Shown here one piece after another: positions 8,598 through 16,810 of a DNA stretch of 35,902 nucleotides. A model generated the notes under the pieces. The model saw only the letters and a list, made by a program, of their open reading frames with translations, made no database searches and was not told where the DNA came from. The position numbers and the translations under genes are program-made. The stretch covers positions 1 to 35,902 of the forward strand of contig JAFLTL010000023.1 in the NCBI GenBank assembly GCA_022510505.1, in the 5' to 3' direction. Every line of letters begins with the position of its first letter. The stretch's first letter is position 1. Source of the stretch: Muribaculaceae bacterium (GTDB lineage: Bacteria; Bacteroidota; Bacteroidia; Bacteroidales; Muribaculaceae).

Positions 8598-10958
8598 TCA
8601 ATAAACCAATTGCAAATCGTCGAGCCACATCTTAGAACCGTCATGGCCCGTGAAGTAGTCACCACCGATTGAAGCTGAAGCGGTCAGCAGTATATAACTC
8701 GGAGCAACATCGTTGCGAGTATATTTGAGGTCGATAGTGAATTCCACCAAACCTGTCGACGATGTGTCGGTTATGACGGCCTCACCATAGGCAATCACAT
8801 TCTTTGCCGACGAGTCGAAAAGATGCGTATCTTTTGTTCTAACTACTACCGGATAACCGGGATAATTGATATCGCCCTGCGTCGCTGTGTCGTCGTCGAG
8901 CATTGCTATATAGATGATACCTTGGTCCTTGGCGCCAACCTTGATGCGAGGGGTGTCCTTGCCATTGTCGACGGTTCCCCCTTCATAGCGCACCCAACCT
9001 TTCAGCTGACGAGGACGACCGGTGAACGGTTTGCCCCAGCCAAGTATGCCGTTCGTCCCATCTGATGCGAGATATTTCCCGATAAAGATGTTTCCGGCAG
9101 CCAGTTTGCCAAGTATTCCTACCCCAACGAACTGGGTGTGTAAAAGAGCCGATTTACTGCCCGAATGGTAATAACCTGCATCACCACATGGATTTGTGAC
9201 ATTGACCCCCATGGTCATTGAACCATGGTTGCCCGAATCCCAGAAGTTGGTGCTATAATCAAGACACGGTACGACGATACCTTTTGTTCCGTAGCTCGAC
9301 CAGTCCTCGAAATCGCTGTTTGGGATGACCGGCTGAGCCGGGGTTGTAAAAGATTCGGGAGAGAGTTCACGGTTGTCGTAGACAACGCGATACTCATAGG
9401 CTGTCGAGGGCTGGAGATTGCTCACAACCGCATAGTACATGTCGCCCGAGGGGTTGTTGACCGTCAGCGGGAGATTCTCCCTCTTGTCGAAACTTTTCGC
9501 AGTATAGATCTGTTGCCAGTCGGCATTGGATCCTTTCACACGATATTCAAAGTTTAGGGTGACAACCGAGGGATCGAGTTTCTGAGCCTTCAGCACGCGC
9601 TCGTTGTCCCAAACTGAAAGAGCTTCGGCAGCATCGGGCTGCACGACTCTCACGCCTGCCGCACTTACCTCGAGGCGGAAGACCTGTTCGACCGTGCGCT
9701 TGTCAACACTCGGGTAGTTGTCGGGGAACAGGATGTGACGCATGTCGACGTCGGTCACACGGACTTTGATGTTCCAGATTTTCTCTTTCTCGAAGTCATC
9801 ACCCGAGAAACAGATTCTGTAGCATGAGGTCAATGTCTCCACGTCATCGACGTCGTAGTCCATCGAGAAGATGCCATGCTGCTTCAGTTTCTCAAAGGCA
9901 GCTCCCTTGGAGTTCGCTTCACCGAATACATCGACAGTTGCGTTCAGACCCCATTGTGTGAAGGTTTCGTCCTCAAGCTCAACCGAGGTGATCTCACCCG
10001 ACGAGAGGAACACGAGATTGAATTCCCCTACCTGCCCCGGAGTCAATGGACGGTAAACAGGGTTTTCACCGATGTTATAGTAGACGGGGTTACCTTCAAG
10101 GTCATATTCTCCACTGTGGTAGTAGTAGACCTCGGGGTTGCTGCGTACCAATACGAGCGACTCGGCCGTGTTATCGAAGTCATGGGTGTTGATTCTGATC
10201 CATGCTCCGCCTTCGGGCTCGCCATCCTGACTGACCGATCCGCTGAATCCGAGTGAATAAAGAGTTCCCGATTTGGCGTTTTCAATCTTACCCCTCACTT
10301 CTCCTTTGTCGCCGTTGGCACGGGTGAAGTGCATCACCCAGTCGAGGTCCTTGGCATAGGATGGCATCATGAAGTAGCCGGTGAGCCCTTCGGTTCCCTT
10401 TGTCTTTGAGAACTCAAGGCTATCGGCACGATTTCCGATCACAACACGGTAGTCGGTAAGTTTCTCCTTGACCTCATCGCTGACGTTAACACGGACGGCA
10501 ACATTCGCAATTTTGCAAACAAGGGCAACGGAATTGGTTTTGTCGCGCGCAATCGTGACAGCCGACAGTCCCTTATAGAAACGAGATTGGAATGAGGCAG
10601 CCACACTGTCACCTGCCCATCCTTCAATTGTGTAGTTACCTGCATTAACGCTGAATTCCACAGTCGAGGACGTGATGTCTGATTCATTGCCCGACATGTC
10701 CTCGCCGTTTTTCCAATACTTAACGATGGCACCATCGGACCGCGTAACGACAATGTTGAGTGTTTTCAGAAGCGAGGCAGCCTCATCGGCCGACAGAGTT
10801 CGGGACATTCTCTCGTCAAGCGACTGCTCAATTTCGGTAGCGATGCGTAGCGTTCCGAAAGAGTCCTCCTCACCGGTTATTTTTGTCGATTCGTCGCTAC
10901 AGCCATTAGAAACTAACATGGCTGCCAACAAAAATATCAATTGATAAATCTTCTTCAT
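8598..10958 (-). CDS. C: DUF4493-PCMD surface lipoprotein
   Basis: A 786-residue lipoprotein, lipobox VSNGC (Cys20) followed by SDEST. A DUF4493-type domain lies at about 30-250 (FGTLRIA, MSRTLSADE near 53, WAGDSVAASF, CKIANVAVRV). Middle strands include an FN3-like segment near 460-545 (TAYEYRVVYDN, ESFTTPAQP). A PCMD-type domain lies at about 550-786 (NSDFEDWSSYG, FWDSGNHGS, GWVRYEGG, ending KMWLDDLQLVY). It is homologous throughout to the partial C''. It is the third gene of the first cassette, 13 bases after B and 12 before A'. PCMD is described as a putative carbohydrate metabolism domain, so glycan binding is possible, but nothing in the sequence proves a substrate. Confidence 0.9.
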   Translation of the reverse strand: MKKIYQLIFLLAAMLVSNGCSDESTKITGEEDSFGTLRIATEIEQSLDERMSRTLSADEAASLLKTLNIVVTRSDGAIVKYWKNGEDMSGNESDITSSTVEFSVNAGNYTIEGWAGDSVAASFQSRFYKGLSAVTIARDKTNSVALVCKIANVAVRVNVSDEVKEKLTDYRVVIGNRADSLEFSKTKGTEGLTGYFMMPSYAKDLDWVMHFTRANGDKGEVRGKIENAKSGTLYSLGFSGSVSQDGEPEGGAWIRINTHDFDNTAESLVLVRSNPEVYYYHSGEYDLEGNPVYYNIGENPVYRPLTPGQVGEFNLVFLSSGEITSVELEDETFTQWGLNATVDVFGEANSKGAAFEKLKQHGIFSMDYDVDDVETLTSCYRICFSGDDFEKEKIWNIKVRVTDVDMRHILFPDNYPSVDKRTVEQVFRLEVSAAGVRVVQPDAAEALSVWDNERVLKAQKLDPSVVTLNFEYRVKGSNADWQQIYTAKSFDKRENLPLTVNNPSGDMYYAVVSNLQPSTAYEYRVVYDNRELSPESFTTPAQPVIPNSDFEDWSSYGTKGIVVPCLDYSTNFWDSGNHGSMTMGVNVTNPCGDAGYYHSGSKSALLHTQFVGVGILGKLAAGNIFIGKYLASDGTNGILGWGKPFTGRPRQLKGWVRYEGGTVDNGKDTPRIKVGAKDQGIIYIAMLDDDTATQGDINYPGYPVVVRTKDTHLFDSSAKNVIAYGEAVITDTSSTGLVEFTIDLKYTRNDVAPSYILLTASASIGGDYFTGHDGSKMWLDDLQLVY

Positions 10959-10971
10959 TGTCTATTAATCT

Positions 10972-12351
10972 TTAATCAGACCACACCCGCAACGTCACAC
11001 TCTTTGAATTCCCTTTCAAGTCGACGACCTCGATTATGAAGTCACTCTCACCACTTCCGAGTGCCGGAATCAAAGGCAGGAACTGAGTAACGTCGAAGTC
11101 GGCTGCGGTCTTACCTTTCACACCATCCTCGGTGATAAACCCGAGACTGATGAATACCTCTCTAAGGTGCTCGGTCGCCGGGTTGGCAAGGTCGAATTTG
11201 GTTGGTAATCCAACCTCCTCGAGCACTTCGGCTGTCAATACCTCCTTGGAGTCGATGGTTACATTCAGATTTGCAATGCCGTTGTCGGCATATATCTTCA
11301 AGATGGCATCCTTCAAACCGGCTCCTTCACCATATTCTCCTGCGTTATTCAAAGCCTCGAGATTCAGCGTGGAGCTTTCGAAACGAATCACATTGTCGTT
11401 CGTGCCCGGTTTATCTTTCTCGTTGTCGCCGGTGTTTCCGCCAGGGTTGTCATTGCCGCCGTCGGGAGCCTGACCGTTGTCGCCGGGTCGTTCAACGATT
11501 CCCGGGTCGATGGTCGGATCTTCCTGACCATCGATTACAACATTCACGATGGGTTCTTCGGTTACAGAGACATCAATGACAAATTCTCCGGGATAGGGGG
11601 ATCCACTGCCCGGGTTGGGTTGCACGCCGTTATCCTTGAGAGAATAGGTCAGGATTCTTCTTTGCCCTTTGTCGAGCTGTGACAGATACTGCTCATATTC
11701 GACCTTGTTGTTGTCGATGTAGCTTTCAAAACGGGCAACCATACTGTTGGCTGCATATTCGAAATAGCCTTCCACTCCTTCATGACCGGTGTAGAAGAGA
11801 TGTTCGGCCTGGAATTGCAACGGGTTTTTCTCGTCGACGAAAACCGTCACGGTAGTGCGGTTGAGGTCGATTTTCTCCAACAAGTTGTCCTCGATGACGA
11901 CTTGTACGGCAATGTTGGTGACATAGCATTGAATTGTCTCGACGATTGTCAGCTCGTCGGGTCGAATAGCAAATGTTTCGGAAGTTCCTTCGTAATAAGG
12001 TGACTCGAAAGCGGCCTTACTGAAACTGGCACTACGTGCTATCACCTGATAGTTACCGATTGGAAGGTTTATGGAACCCTTGTTAACCACATCGCTATAG
12101 GACATGGAACTGTAGACAACGCCGGAGTTGGCCGGTTTAACATCAATTATAAAGTCGTTTAGTTCAATCTGAGGAGAACGGGCAGTGATGGACGTAGTTA
12201 TTCCCACAATCTCGAGGTTCAGTCGAGCCAATGAGACAGATCCATACTGAGTTTCCTGATTCTCGCCCTTTTCCCAACTTTCATCCTTACAGCCCGCGAG
12301 AGTTGTCATGATGAGAATTGTAACGAGTGATAGATATCTGAAAGGTTTCAT
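10972..12351 (-). CDS. B: DUF4493 lipoprotein with Gly/Pro/Asn linker
   Basis: A 459-residue lipoprotein, lipobox LAGC (Cys21) followed by KDESWEKGE. The DUF4493 domain covers about 35-275 (YGSVSLARL, ITARSPQ near 58, SPYYEGTS, CYVTNIAVQV). A linker of Gly, Asn, Asp and Pro covers about 285-325. A C-terminal module ends the protein (KFDLANPA, FDVTQFLPLI, EVVDLKGN). It has the same architecture and nearly the same length as B' (450 residues). It is the second gene of the operon, 19 bases after A and 13 before C. Function unknown. The flexible linker suggests that the terminal module is held away from the membrane-proximal domain. Confidence 0.88.
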   Translation of the reverse strand: MKPFRYLSLVTILIMTTLAGCKDESWEKGENQETQYGSVSLARLNLEIVGITTSITARSPQIELNDFIIDVKPANSGVVYSSMSYSDVVNKGSINLPIGNYQVIARSASFSKAAFESPYYEGTSETFAIRPDELTIVETIQCYVTNIAVQVVIEDNLLEKIDLNRTTVTVFVDEKNPLQFQAEHLFYTGHEGVEGYFEYAANSMVARFESYIDNNKVEYEQYLSQLDKGQRRILTYSLKDNGVQPNPGSGSPYPGEFVIDVSVTEEPIVNVVIDGQEDPTIDPGIVERPGDNGQAPDGGNDNPGGNTGDNEKDKPGTNDNVIRFESSTLNLEALNNAGEYGEGAGLKDAILKIYADNGIANLNVTIDSKEVLTAEVLEEVGLPTKFDLANPATEHLREVFISLGFITEDGVKGKTAADFDVTQFLPLIPALGSGESDFIIEVVDLKGNSKSVTLRVWSD

Positions 12352-12370
12352 AATCCTGTTTTTTCTTTTT

Positions 12371-13603
12371 TCAAGGCTCTAAAGTTATAATGAAACTTAT
12401 GTCCTCATCCTGGTTAGAGAGTCCGGCCTTATCGGTCAGATCGAGACTGATTTTGCTGGTTTGTGTATCGGGTCCCTCATAGTTTCCTACGAGGTTTTCT
12501 ATCCAGTCGGTAAGATTTATTTTTGCATAACGTGATCCTTCGGCAATGCCATAGGAAAGGATGCCCATGTCAACAAGACTTTCGGTAACCGCTAAAATAC
12601 ACAGGTTGTAGTTGCGACGAGTTCCATTGGATGACTCGATGTTCATTACGGCTGTCTTGATGCCATTGGATACGACTATGTTGAACCAGTAGTCATTATT
12701 ACCCGTTCCTTTCCAAGTAGTCTTATGGACAAACATCTCCTGGCCCGGGGTGAAGCCTGAGGTTGTGATGATGGGACTTACTTCGCTGAAGAAAAATTCG
12801 GTCAAATCTATCGACATGTCTTCCCGGTCGAAGGAATCGTCGAAACTTACTTCGAGTTCTACTGCCGACTGCGACATGTTGAAGTCAAGCATCAGTTGAT
12901 GATGGGTAGCTGACTTGGTCTCGAACTCGGCTATTTTATAGGTCGAGATGCTTCCTGTTGGTGAAGTCAGATTGGCCGTCACGGTCGTCGAACCCGGCGT
13001 TACATAGGGATGGCGGTTCTCCTCTTTATCGATGATGAATTCGTTGCCCAACGAAGTGGTTACGATTACCTCATAGTTTGAGAAGTAATTCAGGAAGTCT
13101 TCGGTGAAAAGAATGCCAACGACAGAATGTTGCAGTTTGGTAGTCAGGTTCACGGTAGTGACCTCATCTTTCTTAATCTCGAAGGTAGTTTCGCCATAGA
13201 GGTAGGGAGTATCGAATCCTTCCTTGGACTTGTCGCCATAAGATGCGCTGAGGACGTAGTTGTCGGGGGATAGACTCAGGTCGGTTGGAAAATCATCGAA
13301 TGATGCCCATTTCTGTGAATAGGTTCCGTTGACCGATTTAATGGAGACTGACAGGTCGGAGACTGTCAGCGAATTAAGTTTCTCAAGGGGGTTGATGTCG
13401 TCCGACAGGTCTCGTGAATTTGGAGCTGTGCTTTCTATGACCGACTTGTCGGTTACAAGTTTCAACGAGAGAGAGCCACGCGAATTGTCGTTGTCGTCCT
13501 TCAGGTTCACGTTGTCATTAGAGCAAGCATTGATGCAGAATCCTATCAATGTTGCTCCCAGGAGTTTCCAAATCGAGTGATAATAAAAGGTTAATTTATT
13601 CAT
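12371..13603 (-). CDS. A: DUF4493 lipoprotein, first gene of the operon
   Basis: A 410-residue lipoprotein, lipobox CINAC (Cys27) followed by SNDNVNLKDDND. I chose ATG at 13603; the frame can be extended two codons to a TTG at 13609. The DUF4493-type domain (GSLSLKL, NSRDLSDD near 64, DTPYLYGET, QHSVVGILF) is followed by a C-terminal module (RNYNLCILA, LTDWIENL, LTDKAGL). It is a homologue of A' and of the first 410 residues of A''. A promoter-like sequence lies about 54 bases upstream, and seven more lipoprotein genes follow with gaps of 8-22 bases, so it heads a transcript of more than 13 kb. Function unknown. Confidence 0.88.
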   Translation of the reverse strand: MNKLTFYYHSIWKLLGATLIGFCINACSNDNVNLKDDNDNSRGSLSLKLVTDKSVIESTAPNSRDLSDDINPLEKLNSLTVSDLSVSIKSVNGTYSQKWASFDDFPTDLSLSPDNYVLSASYGDKSKEGFDTPYLYGETTFEIKKDEVTTVNLTTKLQHSVVGILFTEDFLNYFSNYEVIVTTSLGNEFIIDKEENRHPYVTPGSTTVTANLTSPTGSISTYKIAEFETKSATHHQLMLDFNMSQSAVELEVSFDDSFDREDMSIDLTEFFFSEVSPIITTSGFTPGQEMFVHKTTWKGTGNNDYWFNIVVSNGIKTAVMNIESSNGTRRNYNLCILAVTESLVDMGILSYGIAEGSRYAKINLTDWIENLVGNYEGPDTQTSKISLDLTDKAGLSNQDEDISFIITLEP

Positions 13604-13656
13604 CCTCAAAAATTTGCACGCAAAATGAATGGTATTGACATTCCCATACCACGTTG

Positions 13657-13687
13657 CAAATTTATATTAAATTATGCAAATGTCAAA
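13657..13687 (-). promoter_or_regulatory. Promoter of the eight-lipoprotein operon
   Basis: Read on the minus strand, TTTG (13684-13687) is followed by 19 bases and then TAAATTTG (13657-13664). This fits the Bacteroidetes consensus TTTG-N19-TAnnTTTG. Transcription would start near 13651, giving a leader of about 48 bases before the ATG at 13603. The TTTG box lies at the end of the T-run of the terminator that precedes it. No experimental support is available. Confidence 0.65.
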
Positions 13688-13723
13688 AAAACAGTTTATC
13701 GCAACAGCGATAAACTGTTTTTT
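13686..13723 (-). terminator. Strong rho-independent terminator after hicAB
   Basis: A perfect 17-bp stem (13686-13702 with 13707-13723) around the loop AACA, with A-runs on one side and T-runs on the other, so it could act on both strands. It ends the minus-strand hicA-hicB transcript, whose stop is at 13760, just before the lipoprotein operon promoter. Confidence 0.85.
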
Positions 13724-13726
13724 GTG

Positions 13727-13757
13727 TTGCTAGTTGCTAGTTGTTGTTAGTTGCTAG
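13727..13757. repeat. Short-period repeat between hicB and its terminator
   Basis: About 31 bases made of near-copies of the word TTGCTAG and TTGTTAG, starting three bases before the hicB stop is reached from the terminator side. Similar TAGTTG words recur at 16811-16880. It looks like slippage-derived low-complexity DNA. Confidence 0.6.
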
Positions 13758-13759
13758 AA

Positions 13760-14104
13760 TTATAGCATGGAAGCAATCTGGTTCTCGACTGCTTTGCGTA
13801 TAAATGCGTTTATTGAGATACCGGTTTGCTTCGCAAGGATTGCTACTTTAGAATGAACATCTGGAGAAAGTCTCACATTAAGTGAGCCGGAATAAGTTTT
13901 GTGTGGTTCAATTCCTTCTTCTTTACAAAAGGTTAGATAATCATCTATCGCACCTTCAAAATCTTCTCTCAACTCTTTGATTGTTTGTCCTTCATAGCTT
14001 ATAAGTGTCTCCTTAGGCAAATCAAGAACTTTACCATACAAGCAATTATCAGGCTCACTCACTTCTATTGTTCCGATATATCCTTTATAGCTTAGTGTGT
14101 TCAT
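13760..14104 (-). CDS. hicB: HicB family antitoxin
   Basis: A 114-residue protein with the two-part HicB layout. The N-terminal partial RNase-H-like fold (GYIGTIEV, LYGKVLDLP, ELREDFEGAIDDYL) is followed by a C-terminal ribbon-helix-helix segment from about residue 70 (GSLNVRLSP, GISINAFIRKAVEN). HicB proteins bind and neutralise HicA and repress their own promoter through the DNA-binding end. The start ATG overlaps the hicA stop by four bases (14101-14104), the usual coupled arrangement with the toxin first. The terminator at 13686-13723 closes the unit. Confidence 0.88.
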   Translation of the reverse strand: MNTLSYKGYIGTIEVSEPDNCLYGKVLDLPKETLISYEGQTIKELREDFEGAIDDYLTFCKEEGIEPHKTYSGSLNVRLSPDVHSKVAILAKQTGISINAFIRKAVENQIASML

Positions 14105-14352
14105 ATCAAGTTATTTTCTAATAAATAATTTAGTGTTTGTTTCAGCACATATTCTTTCATGAATTTTTCGGGATGTGGTTTATGAGCTATATACTTATAT
14201 TTTTCTTTTTTAAAAATAACGCGGGACCCACTTGTTTTACCTTTATTGTTCAATTCGAATCCTAATATGCTAAAAAGTCGACAATACTCATTCCAAGTGA
14301 AATCACTTGGAGAACTTTTAAACCTCTCAATAAGTTTTTCCTTTGTACCCAT
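14101..14352 (-). CDS. hicA: HicA family toxin (mRNA interferase type)
   Basis: An 83-residue HicA-like protein. HicA toxins have a small double-stranded-RNA-binding fold and cleave mRNA when not held by HicB. Visible features are the opening helix, KGKTSGSRVIF and the segment HKPHPEKFMKEYVLKQTL. The common HicA signature has a catalytic His after GS; here it is Arg (GSR), as in a subgroup that keeps HKPHP. The catalytic residue is therefore uncertain. I chose ATG at 14352. The frame can be extended to TTG at 14364, but that codon lies inside the predicted promoter -7 element. Followed by hicB with a 4-base overlap. Confidence 0.82.
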   Translation of the reverse strand: MGTKEKLIERFKSSPSDFTWNEYCRLFSILGFELNNKGKTSGSRVIFKKEKYKYIAHKPHPEKFMKEYVLKQTLNYLLENNLI

Positions 14353-14361
14353 ATTTTCGGA

Positions 14362-14392
14362 CAAAGGTAACTATATTTTAGTCGCAATCAAA
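14362..14392 (-). promoter_or_regulatory. Promoter of hicAB
   Basis: On the minus strand TTTG (14389-14392), 19 bases, then TACCTTTG (14362-14369): an exact match to the Bacteroidetes promoter pattern. Transcription would begin near 14355-14358, only a few bases before the hicA ATG at 14352, so the message would be almost leaderless. Confidence 0.65.
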
Positions 14393-14484
14393 ATTTAATT
14401 GTCGAAACGTTTGTCAGAGAGCTGTTAGAGGAGTCATCAGCCATCAGCTATAAGCCGTTAGCCTCTGAGAACTCTGAGACCTCA

Positions 14485-14559
14485 GAGAACTCGGATGGGC
14501 GGACAAAACGGAGTTTTGTCCCTACAGCTGAGGCTGACATGGTACGCCATGTCTCTACA
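14485..14559 (+). repeat. 75-bp direct repeat copy 1 with two palindromes
   Basis: These 75 bases match 16892-16966 with three differences by eye. The copy contains a 9-bp-stem hairpin (14501-14521) and a 7-bp-stem hairpin (14536-14553), each followed by a CTAC tail. The rest of 14393-14823 holds degenerate words before it (14410-14485), a small ATCGG/CCGAT hairpin at 14715-14728 and no gene that I can support. Confidence 0.8.
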
Positions 14560-14823
14560 GTTCAATGAATTAATTGTTGATGTGACATGGCGAGGTCCTT
14601 CTATATACACAACGACATACAAAACAAAAGAAACAACATAAAAATGTAACATAAATTACAAGTTGTACGCGGTAAGATGACTCTTTTTTATTTTTCAAGG
14701 ACCTTTTGTTTAATATCGGTACCCCGATGGCATATATATAAATCAATCCACATAACAGTTTTTTTTTAATGTCAAAAACTGTAATTTTGTTAGATGTTTA
14801 TTTTACATTTCAATTACAATTTG

Positions 14824-14831
14824 TATTTTTG
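14824..14831 (+). promoter_or_regulatory. Likely -7 element for the 14934 lipoprotein gene
   Basis: TATTTTTG fits TAnnTTTG. The expected TTTG box 19 bases upstream reads TTTT (14801-14804), so the match is partial. The leader would be about 98 bases and contains a small ACCTA/TAGGT hairpin at 14862-14880 (numbered by its outer ends). Confidence 0.45.
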
Positions 14832-14933
14832 TGGTCAAATTAATGTTACGACAATAAAACGACCTACCCATGTAATAGGTTAAAAAGGCTTGTTCCTGAC
14901 AATTATACAGATATAAAAACATAATCAATCACA

Positions 14934-16574
14934 ATGAAAAAACATTCTCTTTGGCTTGTAGCTATCGCTTTAGGTCTAAGTTCCTGCGTAGAAGATGCCA
15001 TTACTTCCGAAACCCCGGAGCAAAACCAATCGGAGCAAAACCAGTCTCAAACATCAGCACCTGTAGTAACCTTATCCCATTCAAGATTGACATCGTATAA
15101 CAGCTCTCAAAGTCGCGTGTCGGTTACCCCACAGTCACGTGAAGCTCAGACGAGTTCGCTATCGCTATATGCTGAAATATCAAATCTTTCCAAAGATGGA
15201 AGCATAAGTGGTTTTGTTAAAGAAGAAGGGGGACGTTATTTGTCGGCCACTTGCGTTTATTATGAACAAGCTACCGGTAAATATTATGTGACATATCACA
15301 TGCAAGGCAATAACTACAACACTCAGCAGACTAACGAAACCGGAGGCTATATCGAAACTTTCACTTTAGATCAGGACGGAAAACCCACACTGCGAAATAT
15401 ATATTCTGCTGCAAATCCTGAGGAACTAAGTTTTGACTTCAATCACCTGTACTTTGATAATATTCCATCATTAGGGTATTATGATTATTTTGGAACATAT
15501 TATGATTTTGAAGGGACCTATGATGTAGATGGCTTTCAAGGAACCCGTCTTATAGCTGTTGGTCATAAATCGGAACCTTCAAAAAAAGAAGGTGGAGAAC
15601 CTAACACGGCCGCTATCATAGCCAAGTTAAATCTTGACGGGGCTACACCTACAATAGATTATGCAACCGTTTATACCGGCGATAAATTGACCGACGATGA
15701 TGTGGTAAAAGATGATGGAAGTCTCATGTCGCTTGGTGATGAAGATGCAAAGGATGTCAACTGTGTTGTTCGCAAATACAACAATTATTATCTCGCAACG
15801 CGCAAAGGGGTTGCAGTTTTGAAAGCTTCTGAGGCCGAAATGTTCTCTCCACAGGTAGATGAAAAAGGACATTATTATTTCATGCGCACTCCTGGTTCGG
15901 CAAAATTCTTAAGTCAACCGATGACCACTTCATATGTAAATGTATTGTATCTGCAAAACGACACACCGGACGAAGGACTTACTGCTGAAACATCAAGTCT
16001 TGCCAGTCTGACTCAGTTGGCCCTTGACTATAGCAATAATTATTGTCCGATAAATATCAGGGATTTGTCTGATTTTAGTTGGAGTTCATTGTCTTCTCCA
16101 AACACAAATTTAATTTCCAACATAGACAGGATTAAACCGGTAGACGGTAAGAATGTAGTAATTAACACCCGCAACATTACTGCTATAGCCTTAGGTAAAG
16201 GAGGTTTATATGTTAATTATCCTACATATCTTGATGGAGAAATCAAAACTTTCAGTGACAAAAAAGATGGATCAGGTTCGCGTCCTGTCAACGGCCTTTT
16301 TGTTGAGGAAGTAGAAACATTCAATGGAAGGACATCCAACAATGGGTTCATTTATGTTGCAAATGGCTCATGTTTAACTATAGTTAATTCCCAAACATTG
16401 GATACTATTGCTGAATACAGTGCATTTGAAGAGGGTGATGCTTCAGCTAATTATGTTTATGTTCAGCAGCTCGACACTAAGTCTAATGGACAAACCAATG
16501 ACCGTCTAATAACGGTTGCTTTTGGTCAAGCCGGAGTTAAGGTATTCAAATTTATTCCACCTACAAACTTCTGA
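14934..16574 (+). CDS. Secreted lipoprotein, probable beta-propeller
   Basis: A 546-residue protein with signal peptide and lipobox LSSC (Cys18) followed by VEDA, and a Gln/Asn/Ser/Glu-rich stretch at about 30-45. The mature part has repeated short strands with phrases such as GRYLSATCVYY, GTRLIAVGH, NNYYLATRKGVAVLK, NGFIYVANGSCLTIVN and DRLITVAFGQAGVKVFKF. These resemble the blades of LVIVD-type propellers that read out a value and end in GVKVFK. It is a single-gene unit with its own promoter-like element and a terminator just after the stop, and it faces away from hicAB. I do not recognise a named family; the propeller reading is a fold-level inference. Confidence 0.75.
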   Translation: MKKHSLWLVAIALGLSSCVEDAITSETPEQNQSEQNQSQTSAPVVTLSHSRLTSYNSSQSRVSVTPQSREAQTSSLSLYAEISNLSKDGSISGFVKEEGGRYLSATCVYYEQATGKYYVTYHMQGNNYNTQQTNETGGYIETFTLDQDGKPTLRNIYSAANPEELSFDFNHLYFDNIPSLGYYDYFGTYYDFEGTYDVDGFQGTRLIAVGHKSEPSKKEGGEPNTAAIIAKLNLDGATPTIDYATVYTGDKLTDDDVVKDDGSLMSLGDEDAKDVNCVVRKYNNYYLATRKGVAVLKASEAEMFSPQVDEKGHYYFMRTPGSAKFLSQPMTTSYVNVLYLQNDTPDEGLTAETSSLASLTQLALDYSNNYCPINIRDLSDFSWSSLSSPNTNLISNIDRIKPVDGKNVVINTRNITAIALGKGGLYVNYPTYLDGEIKTFSDKKDGSGSRPVNGLFVEEVETFNGRTSNNGFIYVANGSCLTIVNSQTLDTIAEYSAFEEGDASANYVYVQQLDTKSNGQTNDRLITVAFGQAGVKVFKFIPPTNF

Positions 16575-16627
16575 TAGATTATCACCGACAAAAGGAGTTC
16601 TTTCATATATCAAACAAAATTTATTTT

Positions 16628-16664
16628 GAGAGAGGAGGAATCTTGTGGTTCCTTCTCTCTTTTT
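16628..16664 (+). terminator. Terminator of the 14934 gene
   Basis: An 11-bp stem with a 2-base bulge (16628-16640 with 16649-16659) and loop TCTTGTGG, followed by five T at 16660-16664, 54 bases after the stop codon. Confidence 0.8.
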
Positions 16665-16810
16665 ATATATTTCAACAAGACATAATTAGATTAAATCTTG
16701 CCACACATCATAAGCAAATACAGAAGATACTTTCTAATCTTAAATATAGAGCCACATTAATAATATCTGAATTATTAAAAGGTCAAGGTTGAAAACAGTA
16801 TATTTTTTAA

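Noticed and set aside
9225-9557. Long antisense open frames inside the lipoprotein operon (also 6569-6973, 9876-10256 and 11132-11473)
   Set aside because: They lie opposite genes with clear domains, show no family likeness and follow from the codon pattern of the true strand.
14362-14364. TTG start for hicA giving 87 residues
   Set aside because: The codon lies inside the -7 promoter element; ATG at 14352 is downstream of it.
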